From: Medakamo hakoo
Lineage: Eukaryota > Chlorophyta > Trebouxiophyceae > Coccomyxaceae
DNA length: 64,000 nucleotides
Reading direction: 5' to 3'
Assembly: GCA_026636295.1 (NCBI GenBank)
Contig: CP089451.1
Coordinates: 868,001 to 932,000, forward strand
The number at the start of each line of letters is the position of its first letter. Position 1 is the stretch's first letter. The notes below the pieces were generated by a model. It did no database searches and was not told the origin of the DNA. It was given only the letters and a program-made list of their open reading frames with translations. Positions 21,097 through 31,473 of the stretch are shown in pieces. The position numbers were made by a program, and so were the translations under genes.

Positions 21097-24000
21097 ATGC
21101 AAGCGCGGTGCTGCTGCAGCAGCGCAAACGCGCTGCCGACGACGGCCACGTCGGCGCTCCTGCGCTCCCGCCGCCCGTCCGTGCCGGCCTCCCTCCTGCC
21201 TCCCCTGGCCCGCCGGGCAGGTGGCAGCCTGGTGGCTCTTCACCCGCCACGCGCGCGGGGCGTGGCCGCCTCGTCCGCCCCTGCCAAGCAACAACAACAG
21301 CAGGGCGGCGGCGGCGGCGGCGGCGGCAAAAAGGGAAAGAAGAAAGACGACGGTGAGTGGGTGGTGACGGCTCGCGCACGCCGGTTGGGTGCGCGGCCGG
21401 GCGTCCAAGCCCATAGTGTGGGCGGGGAAAGGCGCCGGGCGCAGGAGGCACCGTCCGCGCCCGCATTGGCTAGGTCGGGCGCGCCACGTGAAAAAAATTT
21501 CGTGGCTGCGACCCTGCCTGCGCCATTCTCAACACACACACCCCACACGCCTTCCTCCCTCTCTCCCCGCCCCTCCTCTGGCCAGGCCCGTACAAGGACA
21601 CCGTCCTCCTCCCTCAAACCTCATTTGGCATGCGCGCCAACTCCGTTGTCCGCGAACCTGAGATTCAGGCGTTTTGGGCCGAGGAACGCGTGTACGAACG
21701 CCTGCTCGAGTCCGCGCCCGGCCCGCCCTTCACCCTCCACGACGGCCCGCCCTACGCCAACGGGGACGCCCACCTGGGCCACGCCCTGAACAAAGTCCTC
21801 AAGTCCATGGTCGTCAACCACCGCCTGCTCAAGGGGCGGGCGGCCCGGTACGTGCCGGGCTGGGACTGCCACGGCCTGCCCATCGAACTCAAGGTCCTCC
21901 AGGGCGTGCCGCCCGCCGAGCGGGCGGGCCTGACCCCGGCCGGCGTCCGGGCCCGCGCCCGCGACTTTGCCCTGGCCACCGTGGCGACGCAGGCCGCCCA
22001 ATTCCGGCGGTACGGCATCTTCGGCGACTGGGAGGCGCCCTACCTGACGCTCGACCCAAAGTACGAGGCCGCCCAGCTGCGCGTGTTTGGGCGCCTGGCG
22101 CTGGAGGGCCACGTCTACCGCGGCTACAAGCCCGTCCACTGGTCGCCGTCCTCGCGCACGGCCCTGGCCGAAGCCGAGTTGGAGTACCCGCCGGGGCACA
22201 CGTCCCGGTCGTGTTACGTGGCGCTGCCGGTGGTGGCCGCCGGGCCGGACGTGCCGGCCGGCGTCGCGGCCGCCCTGTCGCCGTCCAACGGCGCGGCGCT
22301 GGCCGTGTGGACGACGACGGCCTGGACGCTGCCCGCCAATGTGGCGGTGGCCGTGAATGCTGACCTGGAGTACGCGGTCGTCCGGGTGCCCGGGCGCGAC
22401 AAATTCTCGACGCTCGTCGTCGCGACAGACCTCATCCCCTCCCTGGCGGCAAAGCTGGGGGTGGACGGCGGCGACGTCGCTGTCTTGGGCACGCTGTCCG
22501 GTGCACAGCTGGCCGGCACGACATACTCCGCGCCCTGGGACGGCGGCGGCGGCGACAGCGGCGGCGGCGGCGGCGGCCCGGCCCTGGACTGGGCGTCCCC
22601 GCGCCCGGTCGTCGTGGGGGGCGACTACATCACCACCGAAGCCGGCACGGGCCTGGTCCACACCGCGCCCGGGCACGGCGCGGAAGACTACGCCGTCGGC
22701 CTGCGCCTGGGCCTGGGCATGCCGTCGCCCGTGGATGACGCCGGCAAGTTCACGGCCGAGGCCGGGCCGGCGCTCGCGGGCAAGGCGGTCCTGTCCGACG
22801 GCACGGCCGCCGTGCTGGACGCCCTGACGGCCGCGGGCACCCTCCTCAAGGAAGAGGCGTACGGCCACAAGTACCCGTACGACTGGCGGACCAAGAAGCC
22901 GACCATCTTCCGGGCGACGGCCCAGTGGTTTGTGAGCGTGGACGGCTTCCGTGACGCAGCCCTGAAAGCCGCGGCGGGCGTGACCTGGGTGCCGCCGTCG
23001 GGCGCGCGCCGCATCGCGGCCATGGTGGAGGGGCGCGGCGACTGGTGCATCTCCCGCCAGCGCGCGTGGGGCGTGCCCATCCCCGTCCTGTACCGCAAGG
23101 ACGACGGGTCCCCCCTGCTCACCCCGGAGAGCGTGGAGCACATCGCGGCCCTGGTCGAGGCCGAAGGCTCCGACGCCTTCTTCGACCGCCCGGTGGCCGA
23201 CCTCCTCCCCCCGGCCCTGGCGTCCCAGGCCGACGCGTACGAGCGCCGCGCCGAAACCATGGACGTCTGGTTCGATTCCGGCACGTCCTGGGCGGGCGTC
23301 GTGGAGGCGCGGCCCGGCCTGACCTTCCCCGCCGACCTGTACCTGGAAGGCTCCGACCAGCACCGCGGCTGGTTCCAGTCCTCCCTGCTCACGGCCGCCG
23401 CCGCCCGGGGCGGGGCCGCCCCCTACAAGACCGTGCTCACCCACGGCTTTGCCCTGGACGAGGCCGGCAACAAGATGTCCAAGTCGCTGGGCAACGTCCT
23501 TGACCCGCGCACGATCATTGAAGGCGGCCCGGACGCCAAGAAGGCGCCGGCGTACGGCGCGGACGTCCTGCGCCTGTGGGTGGCGTCGACCGACTACACG
23601 TCCGACGTGTCGGTGGGGCCGGCCATCCTGGCCCAGGCCGCGGACGCGTACCGCAAGCTGCGCGGCACGCTGCGCTTCCTGCTGGGCAACCTGCACGACT
23701 TCGACCCGGAGGTGGACAGCGTGCCGTACGGCCAGCTGGCGGCCGTCGACCGGTTCGCCCTGGGCCGGCTGGCCGCCACGCTGGACGAGGCGGACGCGGG
23801 CTTCGAGGCCTACGCCTTTGCCCGGGCCCTGGCGGCCCTGGTCAAGTTCGCGGGGGCCGACCTGTCGGCCTGGTACCTGGACGCGGCCAAGGACCGGCTG
23901 TACCTGGGGTCCCGGTCCTCGCCCGACCGGCGGGCGTGCCAGACGGTGTGCGCGGCGGCGGTGGCGGGCCTGGCGGGCGCGCTGGCCCCCATCGCGCCGC

Positions 24001-24614
24001 ACCTGGCCGAGGACGCGTGGGCGGCGCTGCCCTGGCGCGCCAAGGCCGGCGATGGGACGCCGGCCTCCGTCTTCCTGGCCCGGTGGCCGACGCCCGACCC
24101 GGCGTGGAAGGGGCAGGAGCCAGAGGAAGCGGCGGCCGTGGCGGCGGCCCTGGAAGTGCGGGGCGAGGTCAACGCGACGCTGGAGCGCGCGCGGCGGGCG
24201 GGCGCGCTGGGCGCGGGGCTCGACGCGGCCGTCGCGGTGTGGGCGGCCGACCCGGCGACCGCCGCCGGCCTGGCCCGCCTCAACTCGGCGCCCCACGCCT
24301 CCGACCGCCTGCGCCAGGCATTCATCGTGTCGTCCGTCGAGTTGGTGGCCTCGGAAGAGGACGCGCGGGCCTTCGCGGCCGACCCGGACTTTGCCGGCGT
24401 CGCCGACCTGCCGGCCGCGGGGCGCGTCGCGGTCGGCGTCCGCCGCGCGGGCGGCGCCAAGTGCGGGCGGTGCTGGTGCTACTCGACCGCCGTGGGGGCG
24501 GACGGCGCCCACCCCACCCTGTGCGAACGGTGTGGGCCCATCGTCATCGAGGACTGGGGCCTGGCGGCGGAGCCGGCGGCGGGCGCGGCGGCCGGCGTGC
24601 CCGCCGGAGTTTGA
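21097..24614 (+). CDS. Isoleucyl-tRNA synthetase, bacterial type, organellar
   Basis: Charges tRNA-Ile in plastid and/or mitochondrion. Exon 1 is 21097-21352, the intron 21353-21585, exon 2 21586-24614; 1094 residues. Exon 1 encodes a leader (MQARCCCSSANALPTTATSA) with Ser, Arg and Ala, then poly-Gln and poly-Gly and a lysine patch. Exon 2 begins YKDTVLLPQTSFGMRANSV, the start of the bacterial IleRS core. The class I signatures are PPYANGDAHLGHALNK (HLGH as HIGH) and KMSKS at about 23470. The editing domain lies between, with WTTTAWTLPAN. The C-terminal zinc-binding motif CGRCW...CERCG is present, as in bacterial-type IleRS. The eukaryotic cytosolic enzyme lacks this wording, so a separate cytosolic gene should exist elsewhere. 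Confidence 0.94.
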
Positions 24615-24832
24615 CGCGAGGTGGGAGAGGGATGGAGGGGGGACGGGGGGGAGGGAGGAAGAGTAAAGCGCACTCGCACTCTTTACTCCACTCTCCTGAT
24701 TCTCGCGCGGCCCTGCCCCACCGACACAGCGCGCACCATCCCTGATCTCCCGCGAGCAGTGAGGGGCCACGCTCACGCTCTACCCGCTCGGCTCGAATCC
24801 AGCATCGCCCCGCGCTCGGCTCTGCACCAAAC

Positions 24833-27684
24833 ATGACGGCTGCCGCCGGCGCCGCCGCCGCCGCCGGCACGCCGTCTCTGACTTTCCACGACAAGGCCGC
24901 CCCACTGGGCCCGCTCCTCATCGCGGCCGTCGGTGGCGTGGCTCTAGATGCCAAGGCCGACCCGGCCGCGGCCAAAGGGTCGGACCCCGTCTTGAAGCTG
25001 GAGGGCGGGTGCGTTTTTCTTTGGTCGTTGCGCAGCCGATTGCGGCCAGCGGCGACGAGAGGGGTGGCGTTTGGGGGGCGGGCGCAGCGCGCATATGCAC
25101 TTGTTTCAACGCCCACAGACCTCCGCTGCGAGTGTGTGCGCATGCAGCTGCCGTGTGGGAGGAGCGCGACCGTCCGAACAGCCGCCGAAAAGCTGCAACA
25201 CTCACCCCCGCCCGACCATCCACCCCCCATCAACCCGCCATCCCCACCTCACACAGCGAGTCCCTGGTCGGCACCGCCGCCGCCTGCCGTTTCTTGGCCC
25301 GGCTGTCCAACCCGGCCACCCACCTGTACGGCGACGGCTCGCCGCTGCAAGCCGTCCAGGTGGACGCCTGGCTGGACTGGGCGGCGGCGTCGCTCAAGAC
25401 GGGCCCCGGGCTGGAAGCCGCGGTCGCGACTCTAGAGTCTGCCCTTGCCCTGCGCACGTTTTTGGTCGGCTCCTCCCTCACGGCAGCAGACCTGGCCGTG
25501 TGGGGCGGCCTCCAAGCCGCGTCGCAGTGGACCAAGCTCCGCAAGGCCGCGCCGCACGCGGCCCGGTGGCACGCCCACGTGGGCGCGGTCGCGCCCGACG
25601 GCCCGGCCCTCGCCGACGCGCACGGCCTCGCCTTCCGCTCCGCCAACGAACGCGCGGCCGCCCGTGCCGCCGCTGGGCTGGGGGGCGGTGACACGGGCTC
25701 CTTCGACGTCGCGCTGCCGGGCGCCAAGGAGGGCGCCGTCGTGACGCGCTTCCCGCCCGAACCGTCGGGCTACCTGCACGTCGGCCACGCGAAAGCCGCC
25801 CTGCTCAACGACTTTTTCGCCAAGCACTACAGGGGCCGCCTGATCGTGCGCTTCGACGACACCAACCCGGCCAAGGAGTCGACCGAATTCCGGGACTCCA
25901 TCATTGAGGACCTGAAGACGCTGGGCGTCGAGTGGAGCGGCGACATTACTTACACGTCCGACTATTTCCCCCAGATGCTCGCGCTGGGCGAGGCGCTGAT
26001 CCGGGCCGGGCACCTGTACGCGGACGACACGCCCGTCGACAAGATGCGCGAGGAACGCCTGGCCGGGGTGGAGTCAGTGCGCCGGAACCGCACGCTGGAA
26101 GAAAACCTTGCCATCTGGCAAGAAATGAAGGCCGGGACCGAGGTCGGAAAAGCCAACTGCATGCGTTTCCGGATGGACATGGCGTCGACGAACAAGACGC
26201 TGTGCGACCCGGTCGCGTACCGGTGCAACACGGACGTGCCGCACTGGCGGACGGGGACGGAGTACAAGGTAAAGGCGGGAGGGGGGGGGGGAGGGCGGGG
26301 GGAGGGGGGAGAGAGACAACCAAAACCAACCCACGCTCGAAGGGAGCTGCCGCGCGGGGCGTGCCGCCTCCCTCCCCTCAAAAAGAGGGCGGGGGGCGGC
26401 GCGTCTTACCATCCGCCGGCACTCTTTGCATTCTTTTGCGGCGTGGCAGACTGGCATGCGGGGGTGGTACGGGTGAAGGCGGGGACGGGTGTTCGCACCT
26501 GCTGAGCCGGCCTTCAATCCACGCCTGGACAGACTTTTTTTCCCGCGGGAAAAAAAACGCAGTCCCTCACCGGGACACAAAAACACAACATCCAAAAAAC
26601 ACACACACGCCAGGTCTACCCCACCTACGACTGCGCCTGCCCCTTTGTCGACGCGTACGAGGGCGTGACCCACGCCTTGCGCACGTCCGAGTACCGGGAC
26701 CGCGCCCCGCAATTCGCGGCCGTCCTCAAAATGTGCCAGGCCGTGTGGAAGGGCGGGACGGCCTCGGACCCCGCCGGCGCGCTGCCCGACGTCGCCATTT
26801 GGGACTACTCCCGCCTGGCCTTTTCGGGCACGGTCATGTCCAAGCGCAAACTGCTCTGGTTCGTGGAGACGGGCCGGGTGGCCGGCTGGGACGACCCCCG
26901 CTTCCCGACCGTGCGCGGCGTCATCCGGCGCGGCCTGCAAGTGCCCGCGCTCCGCTCCTTCATCCTGGCGCAGGGCGCCTCCCGCAACGTGACGCTGCAG
27001 GACATGGACAAGCTGTGGGCGGCGAACAGGGCCGTGGTCGACCCGCTCGCCCGCCGGCACACCGCCATCCGGGCCGGCGGGGCGGCCGGGCCGCGCGTCA
27101 AGCTGACGCTGGCGGGCGGCCCACCGCCCGGCGCGCCAGAGACCGTCGACCTGCCCGCCCACAAGAAAAACCCGGAGCTGGGCACCAAGGCCTCCACCCG
27201 CGCCGCCGCCGTCTGGCTGGAGCAGGTCGACGCGGCCGGCATCGCCGCCGGCGAGGAAGTGACGCTGATGGACTGGGGCAACGCCATCGTGGACGAAATC
27301 CAGAGGGCCGACGACGGGACCGTGCTGTCGGCGGCCGGCCGCCTGCACTTGGAGGGCTCGCCCAAGGGCACCCGCCTCAAACTGACGTGGCTGCCCGCGG
27401 ACGACGCGGCTCCGCCCCTGACGCCGCTGACCCTGGTGGAGTACGGCGACCTGCTCACCAAAAAGCGGCTGGAAGAGGGCGAGCAGGTCGAAGACTTTGT
27501 CAACCCGGACTCGAAAAAGACGGCCTCGGCACTCGGCGACTCCAACCTGGCGTCCTTGCCCGTCGGCGCCCTGCTCCAGCTGGAGCGCATCGGGTACTAC
27601 AGGGTGGACGCGAGTGGTGGCGAGGGCGGCGTGACGCTGGTGCGCATCCCAGACGGGCGGAAGGGCGGCGGCGAAGGAAAGTGA
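24833..27684 (+). CDS. Glutamyl-tRNA synthetase, eukaryotic cytosolic type with GST-like N-domain
   Basis: Charges cytosolic tRNA-Glu. Exons are 24833-25008, 25257-26268 and 26614-27684; 752 residues. Residues 1-170 form a GST-like domain (FLVGSSLTAADLAVWGGL), used in other eukaryotes to dock to Arc1p or AIMP partners. The class I catalytic domain follows with RFPPEPSGYLHVGHAKAAL (the HIGH motif is HVGH) and VMSKRKLLWFVE (the KMSKS equivalent). The Ser-Gly after PEP and the SKRKL loop fit GluRS; GlnRS typically reads PEPNGILHIGHAKA. The C-terminal anticodon-binding barrels are complete. Intron 2 (345 bases) contains a perfect AT/GC palindrome at 26535-26556. The gene is 218 bases downstream of IleRS on the same strand; I see no sign of joint transcription. 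Confidence 0.93.
26535..26556. repeat. 22-base perfect palindrome in GluRS intron 2
   Basis: Seven T, CCCGCGGG and seven A make a perfect palindrome. Each half contains TTTCCCGC, which matches the E2F consensus TTT(C/G)(C/G)CGC, so the site could be two overlapping E2F sites on opposite strands or simply a hairpin. It is about 57 bases before the intron acceptor. Confidence 0.75.
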
Positions 27685-28049
27685 AAGCGTTCTGTGTGGA
27701 TGGGTTTTTTTTTTCTGTGGATGGAAAAAAAGAGTTTTCACACACATCACGCACGGCGGCTCGAGGCCGGCCGCGCCTCCCCACGCACACACGCACGCAC
27801 GCATCCTCCAAGGAGGGCTTTGTTTTTCTTAGTTTTTGGATCCCCGCCCCCTCCTGCCGTTCACCTCAAGGGAAAAAACTCGCTTCGACCACCCCATCGA
27901 CCATCCCGTCCACCCTCCTCCAGACGAAACACACGCCACACGCCACGCACTCCACACGCGAAAGGAAAACACACGCACACTCACGCACACAACCCACGCA
28001 CACACACACTCTCTCTCATTGTGCGTTGACGCCTCATCACACCCCGCCC
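27685..28049. other. Intergenic region between convergent genes
   Basis: These 365 bases separate the GluRS stop from the stop of the first tandem paralog. They hold a T-run and an A-run flanking CTGTGGATGG (27707-27735), a CA/CG-repeat tract (27780-27800), and a long stretch of CA repeats (27960-28015). No coding frame is supported; they are presumably 3' UTRs. Confidence 0.55.
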
Positions 28050-30278
28050 TCAGCGCTGGGGCGACAGGGCGGGCCCGCCGCGCATGGGCGAGGGCGAGCG
28101 GGACCGCCCGCCCGCGAGCGCGAGCGGGCCGTTGGGCAGGACGGGGGACGGGGCGGCGGCGTTGCCGTCCTCGATCTGACCGCTCGCGCCGTCGGTCGAC
28201 GACGCGCGCAGGCAGCGGGCCATGCGCGCGGCGGCGTCGGCGGCTTCCGTGGTGGCGGCCGCGCAGCGCGCGCGCGCGGCGGCAGTGCCAGCGTCCCAAC
28301 ATTCCAGGGCTTCGCGCGCCGCGTCCTGGGCGGCCGAGCCGGCGGCGCACGCGTCCGCGACGTCTTTCACAGACAGGTAGTCGGCCGTGACGGCCAGCTG
28401 GGCGAGCAGGCGTTGGGCGGCGGCGAGGGCGGCGGAGCCGCCGGCGGCCGCGGCGGCGGTCGCGGCGCGCGCGCCGTCGCGCGCGTCGTTGAAGGCCGCG
28501 GCCGCGACGGCGGCCTGGTACAGGGAGCCGCGCATGCGGGTGGCCCGGCCGTGGGCGGCAGCCCAGGCCGCGGATTCCTCCGCCGCAGCCGCGGCGGCGG
28601 CGGCGCGGGCGGCGTTGTACGCGGCGGCCGCGGCCTTGGCGGCGGCGGGGCCGGCCGCGCCCGCGGCGGCGGCAGACGACGCAGCGGCAGCGGCGCTGTC
28701 AGCCGCGTCCGCCGCCTGGCGCGCTGCCTTGGCGTGCTCGGCCGCGGCTTCCTGGGCGCGGGCCGCGCCCACCGACTCTTCCGGCGCGACGACCAGGCCA
28801 GCCCCCGCCGGGCCGAACGCGGCTTCCAGCTCCGCGCGCGCGGCGTCGGCGGCCGCGGCGCCGGCCGCCGCGTCGGCCGCGTCCGTCGCCCACCCGCGCG
28901 CCAGCTCGTCGTCGCCCGCCAGGGCGGCCGCCCAGGCCTTGGAGGCCGCGGCCAGGGCCGTGCCCAGCCGGGCGGTGGCCGCGGCGGCCAGGCCCGCGGC
29001 CTCCAGCGTCGCCGCGGACGTGTCGACCGCGTCGGGCGACAGGTACACGGACGGCGCGCCCGCCCGCTCGGCCAGGACGTCGAACGGCCGCCCCGCGGGG
29101 ATGGGGCCGCCGGGCACGCCGAAGCAGCCCAGTAGCAGGGGGCCGGCCGCGTGGTGGCCGCAGTGCAGCCAGCCCGCCCCGATGGCGGAGGTGGACGGCC
29201 AGGTCAGGATGCCCGCGGGCGACAGCGCCGCGCCGCGCGCTTCCACGCCCGCCACCCAGACGCGGCCGTCCGCGTCGATGCGCAGGGGCGGGCCGGGGCG
29301 GGCGGGGCCGTCCGGCCGGGCCGCCGCCGCGTCGGCCGGCGGCAGGAGCAGGGTCTCGTACTCGCCTTCAAAGGAGGCCAGGTGGGGCGACGCGGGCGGG
29401 CAGGCGGCGACGGGGCGCGCGCCCGTGTTGGCCTTGCCGGCCACGCGCGGCGGCGCGACCGGCCAGTCGGCGGGCGGCGGGCTGCCGCCGCGGACGCCGT
29501 CCGCGTCGGGGTCCGCCCACATGACGCCGTGGCACTGCGGGCCCAGGAAGGCGCCCTCGTCCGCGCCCGCTTCCGGCGCGACGGTGAAGGACAGGGCCAG
29601 GCGGACCCAGGTGGACGACCCGTCCGGCGCGGCGCAGGGCAGGGGGGAGGTCGTGCGCAGCACGCCGCCGTCAAACTCAAAGTCGACGGCCGCGCCGTCC
29701 AGGAAGGCGGCCACGCCGCCGGAGTCCAGGACGGCCAGCTCCAGCGTCGCGGCGGGCTCGTCCGCGCCGGGGGCGGAGTCCCAGGGGTGGGACCCGTCGG
29801 GCGACCACTGGACAAACAGGGCGTACCGCCCCGCCCAGAAAGACGGGTCGGCCAGGCGGGAGGACGCGATGGCCTTGGCCGCGGCGGGGACGCCCGACCC
29901 GCACCCGCGCGCGCGCAGGAAGTCTTCGACCTCCAGCTCGGCCGCCAGGCCGCGCCCGGCCGCGCCCAGCAGGTCAGCCAGGCCCGCGCGGTCGTCGCCC
30001 GCCTCGCGCAAGCGGCGCGCGAAGGCGGCCGCGTCCGGGCGGGGCGGGGCCGACAGGGTCAGCGAGGCGGCGAGGCGGGCCTGGAGCGACGCCAGGTCGG
30101 CCGGGCCGGCGGGCGGCGCGGCGGGCAGCGGCGCACGCGGCGCGAGCGGGCCCGCCGTCGTGGCCGTCAGCGTCAGCGTGCCGGCGGGCAGCGTCGACGA
30201 CTTGCCGCCCGGCAGAGCGGCGGCGGACGCGTCCGTCGCGTCCGTGTTGCGCCGGGTGCCGCGGCGCAGGGCGCGCAT
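28050..30278 (-). CDS. Tandem paralog A: unknown domain plus alanine-rich helical tail
   Basis: I do not recognise this family. It is a single exon of 742 residues. Residues 60-140 look helical (AAFARRLREAGDDRAG, ELEVEDFLRARGCG). From about 140 to 400 there is a strand-rich domain starting FWAGRYALFVQWSPDGSHPW at residues 147-166, with later landmarks LGPQCHGVMWADP, SFEGEYETLLLP and a tryptophan-containing WLHCGHHAAGPLLLG. From about 410 on it is a long helical tail made mostly of Ala, Asp and Glu, with YNAARAA repeated in the sister gene. The C-terminus has SPS-type serine-proline motifs (RSRSPSPMRG). No signal peptide or membrane segment is seen. The paralog at 31474-34040 shares the same order. 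Both are on the minus strand. Confidence 0.8.
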   Translation of the reverse strand: MRALRRGTRRNTDATDASAAALPGGKSSTLPAGTLTLTATTAGPLAPRAPLPAAPPAGPADLASLQARLAASLTLSAPPRPDAAAFARRLREAGDDRAGLADLLGAAGRGLAAELEVEDFLRARGCGSGVPAAAKAIASSRLADPSFWAGRYALFVQWSPDGSHPWDSAPGADEPAATLELAVLDSGGVAAFLDGAAVDFEFDGGVLRTTSPLPCAAPDGSSTWVRLALSFTVAPEAGADEGAFLGPQCHGVMWADPDADGVRGGSPPPADWPVAPPRVAGKANTGARPVAACPPASPHLASFEGEYETLLLPPADAAAARPDGPARPGPPLRIDADGRVWVAGVEARGAALSPAGILTWPSTSAIGAGWLHCGHHAAGPLLLGCFGVPGGPIPAGRPFDVLAERAGAPSVYLSPDAVDTSAATLEAAGLAAAATARLGTALAAASKAWAAALAGDDELARGWATDAADAAAGAAAADAARAELEAAFGPAGAGLVVAPEESVGAARAQEAAAEHAKAARQAADAADSAAAAASSAAAAGAAGPAAAKAAAAAYNAARAAAAAAAAEESAAWAAAHGRATRMRGSLYQAAVAAAAFNDARDGARAATAAAAAGGSAALAAAQRLLAQLAVTADYLSVKDVADACAAGSAAQDAAREALECWDAGTAAARARCAAATTEAADAAARMARCLRASSTDGASGQIEDGNAAAPSPVLPNGPLALAGGRSRSPSPMRGGPALSPQR
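29776..29840. repeat. 65-base segment identical to 33089-33153
   Basis: All 65 bases match the paralog, in frame, covering 22 codons (F-W-A-G-R ... W-D-S, residues 147-168). No synonymous difference is found, although the flanking parts of the two genes have diverged strongly. Confidence 0.9.
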
Positions 30279-31473
30279 GGTGGTTGGGAGTGGTGTTGGG
30301 AGGGGGGAGGCGGGGGTGGGGGCAGGTGCCTGTGTGTGTGTGTTGGGAGAGAGAGCAGCGCGCGAGTCTTGAGTCGAGTTCTTTTTTTCGTCGCGGAGGA
30401 GGCCAGAGCGCTCTCGATGCGTGCTCCCTGCCGCCCGGATCTAGGAGACGAGGCCAGGCTGAGCCTGCCCAGGGCGGGCGGGTGGCGTGACGCTGGCAGG
30501 CAGGGCCGGCGTGCGCCGGAGAAAAAACCGAGCTGACGTTCTGCTCCTTTGAAATTCTGTGTGCGCCGCGTGTGTCTTTTGCGGTCGCGGCACGGCGCGC
30601 CAGCGCTTGCAACGCCACCCACACATGGTTGCGTGAGTGAGGCCGTCCGCATCACGCCTTGTGACAGGCCGGCGAGTCAGGCGAGGCTGGGAGCGGGGCG
30701 GCGGGCGAGGGCGCGCAAGCGCAGCGCAGTCGCTCTATCGCGCGCCAAACCGAACAGCAGCAATTGGCGTTGCAAGCGCCCTCCGCACGGGGCAGCACGG
30801 CGATGCCACCGCCTCCGCCACGCGCGATCATTACCCCAGTGGCGCGTGCCGCTGAGGAAGGAGGGCAGCGGGTTGGGCGGGCGGCGGTAACGCACCTGTT
30901 GGACGAGGCTTTTTGTTTGAGCGGTGTGAAACGACTCGTCGTGGGGGGGGGTCGTTTTTACAGGGCGCTAGCTTTACGACCGGTGCGCCGAGTCGGTCGG
31001 TTTATTCCCACAAACACATACACACCCATTTCTCACTTACACGGACGGCTCGTAAAGCTCCGTAAAACACTTTTTGTTGTTGTTGTTGGGTGCGCAGGCT
31101 GGGAGGGCGGGGCGGGAGAGAGGCGACAGGCCCTCTCTCCTCCATCCCACCACCGCCTCCGACCCGCCTCGCTCTCGCTCTCTCTTTTCCTCCCCGCCCT
31201 CCACACACACCCACACCCACACGCACAAAGGGGAGGGGGCCGTGCTCGACCCGGTCCCACGAAAAAAAGGATGAAGAAGGAAACGCACTCTCCATCACCA
31301 CCACCCACAAAAGAAAAAACGCAAATCCTCTCCACCCCCCACCCACTCACCCACCCCACCCCATCACGCACTCTCTCCACGCCCCAGGTGTTTTGGTGTT
31401 GTTATTAGGACGACGTAAAAAGGAAGCCACGCACACACACGCTGTAGTAATCAAAGCAGTCGCTCGCCCTCAT
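30279..31473. other. Longest gene-free stretch (1195 bases), between tandem paralogs
   Basis: It should hold the promoter of paralog A at its left end and the 3' UTR of paralog B at its right end. I find no exon with homology or a splice-supported frame. There are two nested inverted repeats: AAACGAC/GTCGTTT around a G-run (30928-30957) and GCTTTACGA/TCGTAAAGC (about 30969-30977 and 31049-31057). Around 31130-31210 is a pyrimidine-rich tract (CTCTCC, CTCGCTCTC), then A-runs and C-rich DNA to 31390. A structured noncoding RNA is possible but unproven. Confidence 0.5.

Noticed and set aside
21621-24776. A 1051-residue open frame on the minus strand
   Set aside because: It mirrors IleRS exactly, is full of Arg/Gly/Val-type shadow wording and has no recognisable domain.
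24783-24810. A GGCTCGAATCC stretch like the B box of a tRNA gene
   Set aside because: No matching A box or acceptor stem could be folded around it, and it sits in the GluRS 5' UTR.
24833-27684. Glutaminyl-tRNA synthetase instead of GluRS
   Set aside because: The PEPSGYLHVGHAKAAL and SKRKLLWFVE wording fits eukaryotic GluRS; GlnRS has PEPNG and a different end.
25932-29135. A 1067-residue plus-strand frame across GluRS, the intergenic region and paralog A
   Set aside because: It crosses a supported intron and stop, and runs antisense to paralog A; it is a composite of shadow frames.
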